Origin: Todiramphus chloris collaris
Lineage: Eukaryota; Chordata; Aves; Coraciiformes; Alcedinidae
NCBI GenBank assembly: GCA_025345505.1
Contig: JANVCC010000247.1
Span: 411,078-475,077 of the forward strand
Length of the DNA: 64,000 nucleotides
Direction of reading: 5' to 3'
This document shows, piece by piece, positions 10,884 to 20,700 of this stretch (the first letter of the stretch is position 1; each line of letters opens with the position of its first letter). The notes beneath the pieces are model-generated. The model saw only the letters and a program-made list of their open reading frames with translations, was not told where the DNA came from and made no database searches. The position numbers and the translations under genes are program-made.

Positions 10884-11147
10884 AAACATTATGGATGTGA
10901 TTAATGACTTGATGCTTTTATTGATGCTTTTTGTAATGTAAATATAGATCTATTGATTAAATAATTTGGCTTTGATCTAGCATCTTTTGAATTCAGTAGA
11001 AAGATTCCCAATGGTTTAAAAGACTTCCCACTGCCTTAAATAACTATCAAATCCTGTCTAAAACCTGATCTTATTGATTTCAATCTCTGGTTATAGTATA
11101 TTCTATATCGTTCAAAACTGAATGAAGAGATCTTGTATTAGTTTTTC

Positions 11148-11200
11148 AGAATGGCAATGTAATAATTTTCTTTTAGAATGGCAATGCAATAATTTTCTGA
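11148..11200. repeat. 27-bp tandem duplication
   Basis: The unit AGAATGGCAATGYAATAATT plus TTCTTTT/TTCTGAT occurs at 11148-11174 and again from 11175. There is one T/C change in the first 24 bases. This is a simple local two-copy duplication with no known role. Confidence 0.9.
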
Positions 11201-11840
11201 TTTGTTCAAGAAAGGAGGCAAGGGGTTTAGAAAATTTTGTAAGCATACAAGGAATGACTTAATTTCTTACTTTACAAGCCTAATTTATAGGACTCAAATC
11301 ATTAGATATTTTACAACTGATGTCTGAAAGAGCATTTCTCATATATAAGTATTTAGGCATGTACATCCATGTGTGTATATATATATGTGTGTGCAAATGA
11401 AACTTTTAAGAATATCCATCCTTTAAGTGCATTTCCTCACAAAGCAAACTTATATGTAAACAATGTCTTGATCCATGACATCCATCCCATTTCCCATTTC
11501 ATTTCACACCTTTCCTGTGTACTGGTGTAAATTCTGTTGAAGTCATCAGGATTCATCTTAATGTATATCAGAACAGGTGTTGTCAGGGTATGGCCCAATC
11601 ACTTGAGTTTAATCTTGTTTCCTTTAGCATAACCTGTCCAGGACTAAATATTCCCTGGTTTGTACTTTGCTAAACAGAAAAGTTGCTTTCAAAACCAAAG
11701 AATGATCAGTGTGTGAACACTTTGACTTTAAAATCTCATTAGATACCTCATAGTCAAATAATAGAAAAAATTATGTTCCTACTCTAAATGCATAAATCAT
11801 CTGTGCAAAAATTATGTTTCATGAAACATATTTGTCTTCA

Positions 11841-11877
11841 TTTTTTGTCTTTTTTTTTGTCTTTTTTTTTTTTTTTT
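11841..11877. repeat. T-rich low-complexity tract
   Basis: A run of T broken by GTC units (ttttttgtctttttttttgtc...). It looks like slippage-derived low complexity. Not a retroposed poly-A tail of any recognisable transcript. Confidence 0.85.
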
Positions 11878-11939
11878 AAACCTACATACATATACACACA
11901 TCTATTACTGATGCAGGTAAGCTACAAATCTTTTTGAAT

Positions 11940-12200
11940 GTGAAATTGAACCAGCAGCCTTTGATCTGAACTACAGGCTGATCTGAATTCAAGAAAAGGC
12001 TGCTGCTAAGCCACATTCCCATTCAATCCATTAAACCATTCACTTCCGTGCTCCTCATCACACTGACTCCTAATTTGACAATGACAAAGAGCTCCACGGT
12101 GATTTTAAATTTCATAATTTTAATCTGTCAAGTCTGACATTTAATTAGTGCCCTTCTAACCTGTGCCCGCTCACTTGAAGGTTACTGTTGGTTTTCCTTT
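11940..12200. promoter_or_regulatory. Candidate conserved noncoding element (TCF/LEF, homeodomain motifs)
   Basis: Repeat-free, balanced-composition sequence with well-formed motifs. CCTTTGATC (11958-11966) matches the TCF/LEF consensus. GACAAAGAG (~12082) is SOX-like. CTGTCA is TALE-like and TTAATTAG (12141-12148) is homeodomain-like, both within ~25 bp. There is no coding pattern. Reading it as a developmental enhancer is inference. Confidence 0.35.
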
Positions 12201-12299
12201 AGAAATTTTTCCTCTGGAAGAGTGGATTAATAAATATGTACATAACTGGCAGGGATAAAGACAATACACACACAATGGTCTATTAGTTCCAAATCTAGA

Positions 12300-12690
12300 C
12301 AGATGAGGTTAATAATATTTTAAAGTGCTGCTTTATTGTATTAAGAGTGATTAAGCCCTTGGCTCAACCCTGTATGAGTTGTTCATTGAAAACATAAAAT
12401 ATAAGGTCTATTAAGCAAAGTCTAGCGAGGCTGGTTACCCAAACTACAGTAGTACTGTGTTCATAAGGCATACTACAAGAGTGCATAATTTCTGAGAAAT
12501 AATTTCTTGACTTAGCAAATACAATGAGAACATTCTAGGCTCGCTAAACAGACTAATTAGATTTTGATCACCAGTCAGTCAATGAGAACCTGCCTTATAG
12601 ACTAAAATCGAGCACAATTTAAGACTCTGCTATTTCATTTTCTGGAGGACTGAATTCAAATGTAACTTAGGTCACTTGTTAAAAATGAGT
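12300..12690. promoter_or_regulatory. Possible conserved noncoding segment
   Basis: AT-rich, repeat-free sequence with several homeodomain cores (TTAATAATATT, GACTAATTAGATT at ~12550-12562) and isolated CpGs (ctagcgaggc, ggctcgctaa, aaatcgagc). It is weaker than the neighbouring 11940-12200 block, and I would not call it without alignment support. Confidence 0.2.
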
Positions 12691-13341
12691 TTGCTGTTCT
12701 TAGATCAGCCCCACAAGGACATAAATCCCAATCACAAAAGTATGCCACCATTTGTTAGTGCTAGGAGAGTGGTCAGTCTAAGTCCTCAGGGAACCAATCT
12801 CAGCTGAGCTTTCCAGTACCATACCTGGCTGCAGTCAGTAACATATGATCTTCATTATATTGTCACTAAATATTGAACATCTAGAAGTGAAGATAAGAAT
12901 AAAAGAATACCCTTTCTTCGAGCAGGCATTACAGGAGGGACATCTGTGAGAATACAAGGATATCGTGAGCCTCCAGTTCTCAGATGGGCATGCCCCTTTT
13001 ATTCCTTCTGTGCCACAGTATAATACTTTTCAGACAATCATGAGTCCACATAAATACCATCATTTTCCTTACTAAAGATGATACCAACATGATACAGCAG
13101 CCTATCTGTCACTCAGAGTCCTTCTAGGGCTATTTAACATGATTAAGGCTTTTCCAGGTTTCTTTCCAGAAGACCCAGAAAAAGAAACAATAAAACCACT
13201 AAGTAGTCTTATTCCAATGCTAAAAGTCTCAAACCCAAATCTGATACAGGTTTATACCCTACTACCTTCACCCATATTCCTTTCTGAGTAGCCTTGCTGC
13301 GGTTAACTGCTGCTGAGGTCAAGCCAAATACGTCTGTAAGC

Positions 13342-13361
13342 AAAAAAAAAAAAAAAAAAAA
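13342..13361. repeat. Poly-A tract
   Basis: Twenty consecutive A residues. The DNA beside it has no recognisable retroposed body. Confidence 0.9.
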
Positions 13362-13953
13362 GAAATCAAAATCACAAGAAAAAACAATTCACCTTTGGCT
13401 TTATGCAGTGTATTGTATTAATGTACAGACTGATATACACCAGTATCTCCAGATTAACCTCTCCCTCTGGATACCCTTCTTCCATTTTAGCAATTACAGG
13501 AAACATAACATTTCTGAAAATCTTCTGTACATTTACTGAATTTATCACTATTTAGTTAAACAGAAACAGAAATGTACAATAAAAACCAGTATATTATTCC
13601 TAACTGTTTTCAGAGAAAGTCTGGGGGACATCAACTTTGGATTTGAAATAAAAGGATAGCTGGTGTGTGCTGTGGCACAAACATAGATGACACAAGTCTG
13701 GAAATTGTTGTCATCCACTTCTCATTTTCTTTATCTTGGCTGAGCAATTCCTTTAAGAACATTCCCGATGTCTTCTAGGTACCACAACAGATGCTGTTGC
13801 ACTCCAGTGAAAACCCAGTTTTCTCTGGGTCTATCAGTGCTGCTACAGAATGTTAGAGTTAATTGTTTTTCACTAATGCCCTACTGTCCTGCAAGATGAA
13901 TGCTGGTAGGAGAGTAGAAGATGTTAGTGAAAATAGTCCACAATCTCCTGGCT

Positions 13954-14126
13954 AGAATCATTGAATCATTAAGGTTAGAAAAGACTTTCAAGATCATCAA
14001 GTCCAACCATCTACCCAACATTATCATGATCACTAAGCCATGTCCTGAAGTGCCATATCTACAAGTTTTTGGAACCCCTACAGGGGTGGTGACTCCACCC
14101 CTTCCCTGAGCAACCTGTTCAATGCT
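13954..14126 (-). mobile_element. CR1 LINE fragment, 3' end
   Basis: Minus-strand CR1 tail (agaatcattgaatcattaagg) and UTR of the 'ctacccaacattatcatgatcactaagccatgtcctgaagtgcc' type. The last ORF2 codons follow (gtttttggaacccctacaggggtggtgac). It is truncated near 14126, only ~25 bp before the next CR1 begins. Confidence 0.92.
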
Positions 14127-14149
14127 CCATCAGCAGTCAGGGTGCCAGG

Positions 14150-14330
14150 AATCATAGAATCATAGGGGTTGGGAAGGACCTCATCGAGTCCAACCCCCCT
14201 GCCAGAGCAGGGTCACCCAGGGCAGCCCACACAGGAACAGAGCCAGGGGGGGTTGGAAAGTCTCCAGAGAAGGAGACTCCACCACGTCTCTGGGCAGCCT
14301 CTTCCAGGCTCCATCACCCTCACACCAAAG
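14150..14330 (-). mobile_element. Outer CR1 of a nested pair, 3' half
   Basis: Minus-strand CR1 3' end with tail 'atcatagaatcatag' and the 'agcagggtcacccagggcagcccacacagg' UTR, the same subfamily as 640, 16516 and 33111. It stops at 14330 in the middle of ORF2 ('catcaccctcacaccaaag'). The missing continuation ('agaagttttacttcatgg..ggtggaacttcc') resumes at 14793, after the inserted copy. The two halves together make one older element of ~565 bp. Confidence 0.92.
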
Positions 14331-14792
14331 AATCAGAGAATCACAGAATGCTAAGCGTTGGAAGGGACCTCAAAAGAACATTTAGTCCAACCCCACTGAC
14401 AGAGCAGGATCACCTAGAACAGGTCACATAGGAACACATCCAGGCAGGTCTTAAATGTCTCCAGAGAAGACTCCACAACTCCTCTGGGCAGCCTGTTCCA
14501 GGCTCCGTCACCCTTACAGTGAAAAGTTTTTCCTTATGTTTCTCTGGAACTTCTTATGCTCCAGCTTGCACCTTTTGCCCTTTGTCCTATCATTGGACAT
14601 CACTGAGCAGAGCCTGGCTCCAGCCTCCTGACACTCGTCCTTTATGTATTTGTAAACATTAACGAGGTCACCCCTCTTCTCCAAGCTAGAGATACCCAGC
14701 TCCCTCAGCCTTTCCTCAGCAGGGAGATGCTCTACTCCCTTAATCATCTTTGTGGCTCTGCGCTGGACTCTTTCCAGCAGTTCCCTGTCCTT
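14331..14792 (-). mobile_element. Inner CR1 inserted into an older CR1
   Basis: A complete 3' CR1 fragment of ~460 bp. It has an octamer tail (aatcagagaatcacagaatg), the UTR variant 'gatcacctagaacaggtcacatagg', and an open C-terminal ORF2 frame (14747 down to the stop at 14514) with LRELGISSLEKRGDL. It interrupts the CR1 at 14150-14330/14793-15175 within ORF2. A possible short target duplication (AAG) is seen at the edges. The insertion dates this UTR subtype as younger than its host copy. Confidence 0.92.
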
Positions 14793-15175
14793 AAGAAGTT
14801 TTACTTCATGGTGTGGTGGAACTTCCTGGGCTGCAATTTGTGCCCATTGCCCCTCGTCCTATCCCAGGGCACCACTGGAAAGAGCCTGGCCCCTTCTCCT
14901 TGCCCCCCACCCTGCAGAGATTTGGAACCATTCCTAAGATCCCCTCTCAGGCTTCTCTTCTCCAGGCTGAACAGCCCCAGGGCTCTCAGCCTTTCCTCCC
15001 CAGAGAGATGTTCCAGTCCCTTCAGCATCCTCGCAGCCTCCCTTGGGCTCTCTCCAGTATTTCCCTGTCCCTCTTGAACTGGGGAGCCCAGAACAAGACA
15101 TAACACTCCGGAGCACCAGAGCAGAGTCGAGTGGGAGGAGAACCTCCGTCAACCTGCTGGCCACACTCTTCTTAA
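14793..15175 (-). mobile_element. Outer CR1 of a nested pair, 5' half
   Basis: Continuation of the element at 14150-14330. The open frame 15106-14801 carries the same ORF2 C-terminal peptide ([18 protein letters not shown]) a second time ~260 bp from the inner copy's version. This proves that two elements are present. Further 5' it reads into 'ttgaactggggagcccagaacaagac' and 'caacctgctggccacactcttctt', then ends near 15175 by 5' truncation. Confidence 0.9.
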
Positions 15176-16515
15176 TTACAGGAGGAGCTGTAATTGCAAA
15201 TTCCCTTTTCCTACTCGTCTTAGCAACCTGTTCATCTCTTTATGGAACTTCCCTGAAGAAGAAGGTGGCAGTGGCGTATAACATAGCGTGTTCCTCTGTA
15301 TTAATGCTGTCTCCTTCACCAGGATAAACCACTGAGACTCTTACATGGTTTTTGCATCTCAGCAGTAAATGGTCCCTTTCAATTGTGCTCAGGGATTCAT
15401 GCTCAGCACGAATGAGGCCATTTTTTTGTTGTTGCTTAGGAAGTGCTGAGCAACACAGTCATTTTTTTTGAATGGATGTGTAACTATTTCAGCTGAACTT
15501 TTGTCAGAAAGTGTTTCTCCATTTCAGAAACTCTATAGCGGTGGGTGCTTCCTCACAGCATCTTTTAGACGACTGTGTCTCACACATGTAAGAAGTAAAT
15601 TCAAATCTCTGTGAATCAGCACCTTGCGACTGTTATTGACAACTCTTATTTTCTTTATTTTTGGGGGTACATATTTTCAAATGTTTCTGTGTTCTGTCCT
15701 GTTGTGGGAAATGGGCAGTTTTGAAATCTTTAAAAGTTTCACCGGGTAGGTGTTTTACACAGAGTTCCTGTAGCACCTCTTTCTAAAAATTTCTCTTTCC
15801 CAATTCCAAATTTTCTAAATTAGGACAGTATTTTAAGGAAACAGTTCATCTTTGCTTACTGCTCCCAGATGTGACAGCTTATAAGAACAAATCTGTGCTT
15901 CTGGTGTCCAAGTTAGGAGTTATCCATTTTGTCTGCAACCAAAATACGTCTTTAAGTCAGGTAAGCCTCCTTTCTATCTCCATTTCTGCTGTAACAACTG
16001 TAGTAACTTATTATGTGAGTTGGTATGACCAATTATATAACATTATTAATGGAGCACTGTTTAATATAATATGGCATAGGGATGGATTTGTTCCCAAAAA
16101 TTGTGGCACATAGGCTATTACAAAGATCTTAATGTGTCCTTTACAGTTAGGGCTGAGAGAACACATGCACGTCTACTAAATCATTTGTGACAAATAACTG
16201 TCATGAAATGGTGATAGCAATGACTAAAAATGGAGACCAATGCATTCAAATAAATTCACTTGGTATATGTACTTTATTTGTATATGAGACAGCACACTGA
16301 AGACTACAGTTATTTTCACACCATTGGCCAGACACCAGTTTAACTCAATGCTTGCGAATAATAGAACAGCAGCAGCTATTTGCTTGAATGACTTTCATGT
16401 GAACAGAGATATTTCTGCTCAGCACACACATCCTGACTACTTCTCACTTCCATGCAGCGTTCTATGAAACGCGGGGATGTCTTTCCTGGGTACTCAGCAG
16501 GTATTCTAGAAGCAA
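15176..16515. other. Intergenic DNA, nothing recognised
   Basis: Unique AT-rich sequence with short T runs. No coding frame, transposon or distinctive motif cluster is recognised. Confidence 0.5.
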
Positions 16516-16700
16516 AGGGTGACAGAGCTGGGCCCAGGCTGCCCAGAGAGGTGATGGAGTCTCCTTCTCTGGAGCCTTTCCAACCCCCCCTGGCTCTGTT
16601 CCTGTGTGGGCTGCCCTGGGTGACCCTGCTCTGGCAGGGGGGTTGGACTCGATGCTCTCCAGAGGTCCCTTCCAACCCTACCGTTCAGTGGTTCTAAGAT
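16516..16700 (+). mobile_element. CR1 LINE fragment, 3' end
   Basis: Plus-strand CR1 starting at 'gggtgacagagctgggcccaggctgcccagagaggtgatgg', then the 'tgtgtgggctgccctgggtgaccctgctctggcagggggg' UTR, and a tail reduced to 'gttcagtggttcta'. It is close in sequence to the 33111 copy and to the complement of 14150, so it belongs to the same relatively well-preserved subfamily. Confidence 0.92.
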
Positions 16701-17826
16701 AGTTCTCACCAGTCTCTTGTTTTAAAAGAACCAGAGACTTACAGTTGTGAGCTTGATGTGGTTCAGACTTAGAGCACACAAACCTGTCACAGACTCAGAC
16801 AGGTTTTGAGATGGTGGGACTCCAGTAAAACAAATAGAAGTGGGGCCCACAGTTCAAGCCTTCCTGTTTGCCCTCTGCCCAGTGATTTTGACCCAGTTGC
16901 TAGCCACCCATGTCCAACAGCAGATAGGTTAGATCGTGGGGGAGATACCCAAAAAGCTTTTTGTCTAAGGCATTTTTTTAGGAGCAAAGACGTAAATGAA
17001 TAAAAGACATTAACTCATGAACCTGCTGAGATGGCAATTAAATCTGTCTCCCACCTACGCAGCTTCTCACTTCCTCCAGAAAAGAAAGAGAAATCATCTT
17101 TTCTCTTTACTGTCAGAGAATATCGTCAGGTGCTCATTCTTGCAAAGGATCTGAGGGTTGGGATTTTAGTGGAGGAAGCTTTCCTTCAATTCCTGGTTCA
17201 GGAGGGGACCTCTGAAGAGGGGTGGAAGTTCAGTTATTTCTCCTTGGTGTTTCCTATCAACCGACTCTAGATGTCTCTCTGCTTTGGTGTCTGCGGTTTT
17301 CCAGCCATCAGGCACTGTGCCCTGCTCAGAGCTGAACGTTGGCCACCTCTCCTGGAGTTGCACGAGCAGGGGCAGGTGGATGGGCAGTAATGACAAGCAA
17401 CACCCTGCACCATTTCAGTCATCCGGGATACATTGATTTATCGGCAGGTTAAATGAAGTGGAGTAGAAAACCAATACAGATTACATACGAGAAGAGTGAT
17501 GTCTTGCTCATGACCTCTCTCTGTCCCAGCTCCCGTCTGCAAGGCGAGGGTGATTTCTGTGCCTTGCTCAGAGATTCTTGTCACCATCTTGTCACATCAC
17601 TGCTTAGCCATTCTATCTGCTCAGTTTTTGCTTCCTAATTACAACGGTCTTAATAACCAGCTGACTATATTTTTATGTCCTTGCCATGGGAGAAACCAAG
17701 AAACATTTCCTTGTGTTTACTTTCTATTTTTTTTTTTACGCTGAGAAGTTATGAATCTGTCCTTTGTCTTTCGTTTGTCACAGCATTGCCTGCGCATTTG
17801 TTTTATTTTGTCTCACTTCTGTGAGG
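16701..17826. other. Intergenic DNA, nothing recognised
   Basis: Unique sequence with no recognised repeat or coding exon. Confidence 0.5.
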
Positions 17827-18257
17827 GGAATGAAACTGGTGAGGAGTCTGGAGAACATTTCTGCTGAGGAGCGGCTGAGGGAGCTGGGCTTGGTTAGTCT
17901 GGAGCAGAGGATGCTGAGGGGAGACCTTCTTGCTCTCTCCAGCTCCCTGACAGGAGGGGCAGTGAGCTGGGGGTTGGGCTCTTCTCCAGGAGGAGAGGAA
18001 CTGGGCTTGAGTTGCCCCAGGGCAGGTTCAGGTTGGCCATGAGGAACAGTTCCTGTGCTGAGAGAGTGGAGAGGCCTTGGCACAGGCTGCCCAGGGAGGG
18101 ATGGAGGCACCATCCCTGCAGGGGTTCTAAAAACGTGTAGACGTGGCACCTGAGGACATGGTTTAGTGGTCATGATAATGTTGGCTAGATGGTTGGACTG
18201 GATGATCTTGAAGGTCATTCCCAACCTTAATGATGCTGTGATTCTATGATTCTATGT
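17827..18257 (+). mobile_element. CR1 LINE fragment with ORF2 C-terminus
   Basis: Plus-strand CR1 of ~430 bp. It encodes [18 protein letters not shown] in an open frame that begins upstream and closes at 18042. It then runs through the UTR ('gtttagtggtcatgataatgttggctagatggttggactgg') to clean terminal octamers (gattctatgattctatg) at 18257. Small deletions disturb the frame after the basic motif. Confidence 0.93.
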
Positions 18258-18290
18258 TTGTTTTCCAGTATCCCGTTCACCATAACTAGG

Positions 18291-18354
18291 GATCTGACTG
18301 GAAGTGATGACCTTAAAGGTCTTTTCCAGTCACTGTGATTCTGTGATTCTGTGA
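18291..18354 (+). mobile_element. CR1 LINE 3' tail remnant
   Basis: About 64 bp match only the extreme 3' end of CR1 (gatgaccttaaaggtcttttcc) followed by three CTGTGATT octamers. It lies 33 bp after another CR1 tail in the same orientation and is a separate insertion, since the octamers differ (CTGTGATT here, CTATGATT before). Confidence 0.8.
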
Positions 18355-18463
18355 CTGAATTGACATCCCTCTATATTTGAGGAATAATAAAGAAAAAGAA
18401 GGACACACCACGTAACCCGATCAACTTACAAAAGATAAATACACATAGAAAATGTTGTTTCTC

Positions 18464-18499
18464 TGAAGGCCTCACCACTCTCTCAGTAGAGAAATTTTG
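18464..18499 (-). mobile_element. Tiny CR1 fragment
   Basis: Thirty-six bases (gaaggcctcaccactctctc, then agtagagaaattttgac) match the minus-strand ORF2 3' coding part seen at 20866-20900. No tail and no flanking CR1 sequence remain, so this is probably a remnant left by deletion. Chance similarity is unlikely but cannot be excluded. Confidence 0.55.
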
Positions 18500-18805
18500 A
18501 CTATGGTCATATGGCAGCGTGGAGGTATCTCTGTAGAGAACTATTATTTTATCAGAGAAATATGAAACAATTATAGCTGGGCAAAATAATGCAACTTATG
18601 ACTGGTTACAGTCTGTTTTGTACCGTAGCTCAGCTAAGTAAATGCCTACTGATCCTTCCGTAATATATAGATATTTTTAATTAGTATTATTTTTCTCTAC
18701 AGATTGCACTTTTATGCAAAGGTGAGTTTTAAACAAACTCATTTGCAAACCTGGACATTGCTCAGTTTTGTTTCCAAGTCTGTGGTGCATGGGGTATGCC
18801 TGTGA

Positions 18806-19215
18806 GATCATAGAACCATAGAATCATAAAATCATAGAATCATAGAATGGCTTGAGTTGGAAGGGACCTTAAAGATCATCTCATTCCAAGCCCTCATGCT
18901 CTTGTAAAAAGTCCCTCCCCACCTTTCCTGTAGCCTGTCCCTGGAGTCTTCTCCAGTCTTAACAGCCCCAGCTTCTTAATGAATCCCAGGATGGTGTGGA
19001 CAATAACCCCACTGGCCTTCTTGAACACAAGTCCACTAAGACTCCCAAGTCTTTTTCCACAGAGCTGCTTTCCAGAAGGTCACCCCTCACTTGTACTGGT
19101 CCATGGGGTTATTCCTCCCTAAGTGAAGGACCCAACACTTCCCCTTGTTGAATTTCATAACGTTTCTCTCTGCCCAACTGTCCAGTCTGTCAAGATCTTA
19201 CTGAATGGCAGACTC
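18806..19215 (-). mobile_element. CR1 LINE fragment with internal deletions
   Basis: Minus-strand CR1 with an extended tail (five tagaatca-like units, 18806-18845) and ~45 bp of UTR. It then jumps near 18889 to ORF2 ('gtaaaaagtccctccccacc'), and jumps again near 18983 to the thumb-region coding part ('gaatcccaggatggtgtgga', 'cccaagtctttttccacaga', 'catggggttattcctcccta'). Compared with the long copy at 43807, two internal blocks are missing. It ends near 19215 ('ctgaatggcag'). Confidence 0.85.
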
Positions 19216-19502
19216 TGGTGTGGTTTTGAAAGGGATACTTTTTCTCTCACTCTTTCTCTGTCTCATCACGTGATTGCCCCAAATATTTTGAATATGCAGA
19301 ATGTCAAACACATACACAGCGAACTTCAACTTCCTTCTTCGTGTAGATGTAACACTGCAGAAGTGTTTTTAAAGTCAGTTTTACCTCTTCCTGTTTGCTG
19401 TTTTAACCAGACCATTTCCTGTGACATCATTTCAGTTTCAAAATTTATTAAGAACTGGAATTCTGTTTGAAATGTCTAAATAAATGTGTTCTGTATGAGT
19501 CA
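19216..19502. other. Intergenic DNA, nothing recognised
   Basis: Unique AT-rich sequence between a CR1 fragment and the tandem duplication that follows. Confidence 0.45.
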
Positions 19503-19790
19503 TATAGATTTTAAAATGTTATTTTCAGCTCAATTAAGCTCAAAATGTTGCTGTAGGAACTGAAAAGTCATTGAAGATTTTTTTTATTAACAGTCTTTCT
19601 AAAAACAGATTTTATGTTTCTGAAATAAATAATATTTAAAAATCTAGATATGAAAATGTTCTTTTGAGCTTAATTAAGCTCAAAGAGTTGCTGTAGGTAA
19701 TGAAAAGTCATTGAAGACTTTTTTTTCTTAACAGCTTTTCTAAAAGTGATTTTATATTTCTGAAATTAATAAGATTTAAAATTTCTGCAC
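19503..19790. repeat. ~140-bp tandem duplication with palindrome
   Basis: Two imperfect copies, ~19503-19642 and ~19643-19785, with a 140-bp period. Both read AAAATGTT, then the AATTAAGCTCAAA core, then GTTGCTGTAGG, AAAAGTCATTGAAGA, TTAACAG, TTCTAAAA, GATTTTAT and TTTCTGAAAT. The second copy contains a perfect 22-bp palindrome (19663-19684) with core GAGCTTAATTAAGCTC. The first copy has one arm changed (CAGCTCAATTAAGCTC). It is not CR1 and I recognise no repeat family. It may be an old local duplication of a homeodomain-type binding region. Confidence 0.9.
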
Positions 19791-20194
19791 AAGTATTCCT
19801 ACGCTATTGTGACTATTTCTACAAGTGTTATGAAGCTTTTTTCTTCAAAAGGCTTCTGTTGAGAATCAGCTGCAGCACTACACAGGACTTTGACTTACTG
19901 AACCTAAGACACATCATTGCTGAAATTATAAAGGGATTAGACAAACACCTGCAGATTTGTACAAAGGAGATACAAGATTTGCAACCAGAATTTTCAAAGA
20001 GAAGCTGCTAATTTCAGATATTTAAGATACAGGCACAATCTGCATACTTTCATGGAAACATCAGCTACACCAAAGTAACCAACATCTTCTGAAGAGTATT
20101 TTCTAATCTTTGGTTTTGTTGTTTGGACTTTTTTTTTTTTCCTTGAAATCTTCAGTGTGTGAATGCAAAAAGCAATCTCAGTAATAATTTTGTA
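19791..20194. other. Intergenic DNA, nothing recognised
   Basis: AT-rich unique sequence leading into the next CR1 tail. There is one short T run at ~20129-20140. Confidence 0.45.
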
Positions 20195-20470
20195 AATCAT
20201 AGAATGGTTTGGGTTGGAAGGGACCTTAAAGATCATCCAGCTCCAAACCGCCTGCCATGGACAGGGACACCTCCCACTAGACCAGGCTGCTCAAAGCTCC
20301 AACCAACCTGGATTTGAACACATCCAGGGATGCAGCAACCACAGCTTCCCTGGGCAACCTGTATTATTAAAGACTGAGTCAAAAATGACATTGAATGCCT
20401 CCAATTTTTCTTTATCCCTGATAGTTAGATGACCACCTTCAACAAGTATTGATCCAACATTTTCTTTTGA
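20195..20470 (-). mobile_element. CR1 LINE fragment with large internal deletion
   Basis: Minus-strand CR1 tail and UTR (aatcatagaatggtttggg; gaccaggctgctcaaagctcc) run to 'gggcaacctgt' at ~20361. There the sequence switches directly to a part of ORF2 normally ~1.5 kb further 5' (attattaaagactgagtc). It encodes DKEKLEAFNVIFDSVF, the counterpart of DEEKAEVLNAFFTSVF in the 43807 copy. The palm, the catalytic motifs and the C-terminal domain are missing. The 5' limit is uncertain and weak similarity may extend toward 20550. Confidence 0.82.
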
Positions 20471-20700
20471 CCTCAGAGGTCCAAGCTTTTGCCTGTCCCC
20501 AGTCTGCTTCTGGGAAGAGCTATGCAGGAAAAAGAAAATTCCAACACTGTACAAGCACTGCTCCATAATAATATGTCTTCAACAACATTTTAGTCACAAA
20601 TCCAAAATACAGCACCTGTGAGCTGCTATGAAGATAATTATCTCCATCCCAGACAGACTCCGTACAACTATTGAGCAGCACTGTACTTTTTTTGGGGTAT

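Larger units (their letters stand above)
9920..13953. other. Long CR1-free intergenic stretch
   Basis: About 4 kb with no CR1 or supported gene. It contains a 17-base C run (10867-10883), a 27-bp tandem duplication (11148-11200), a TG/TA dinucleotide tract (~11371-11396), T-rich and A-rich runs (11841-11877, 13342-13361), and the candidate regulatory segments at 11940-12200 and 12300-12690. Confidence 0.5.

Noticed and set aside
19123-19470. Plus-strand open frame of 115 codons
   Set aside because: The first third lies antisense within a CR1 fragment. The rest is AT-rich unique sequence without domain features.
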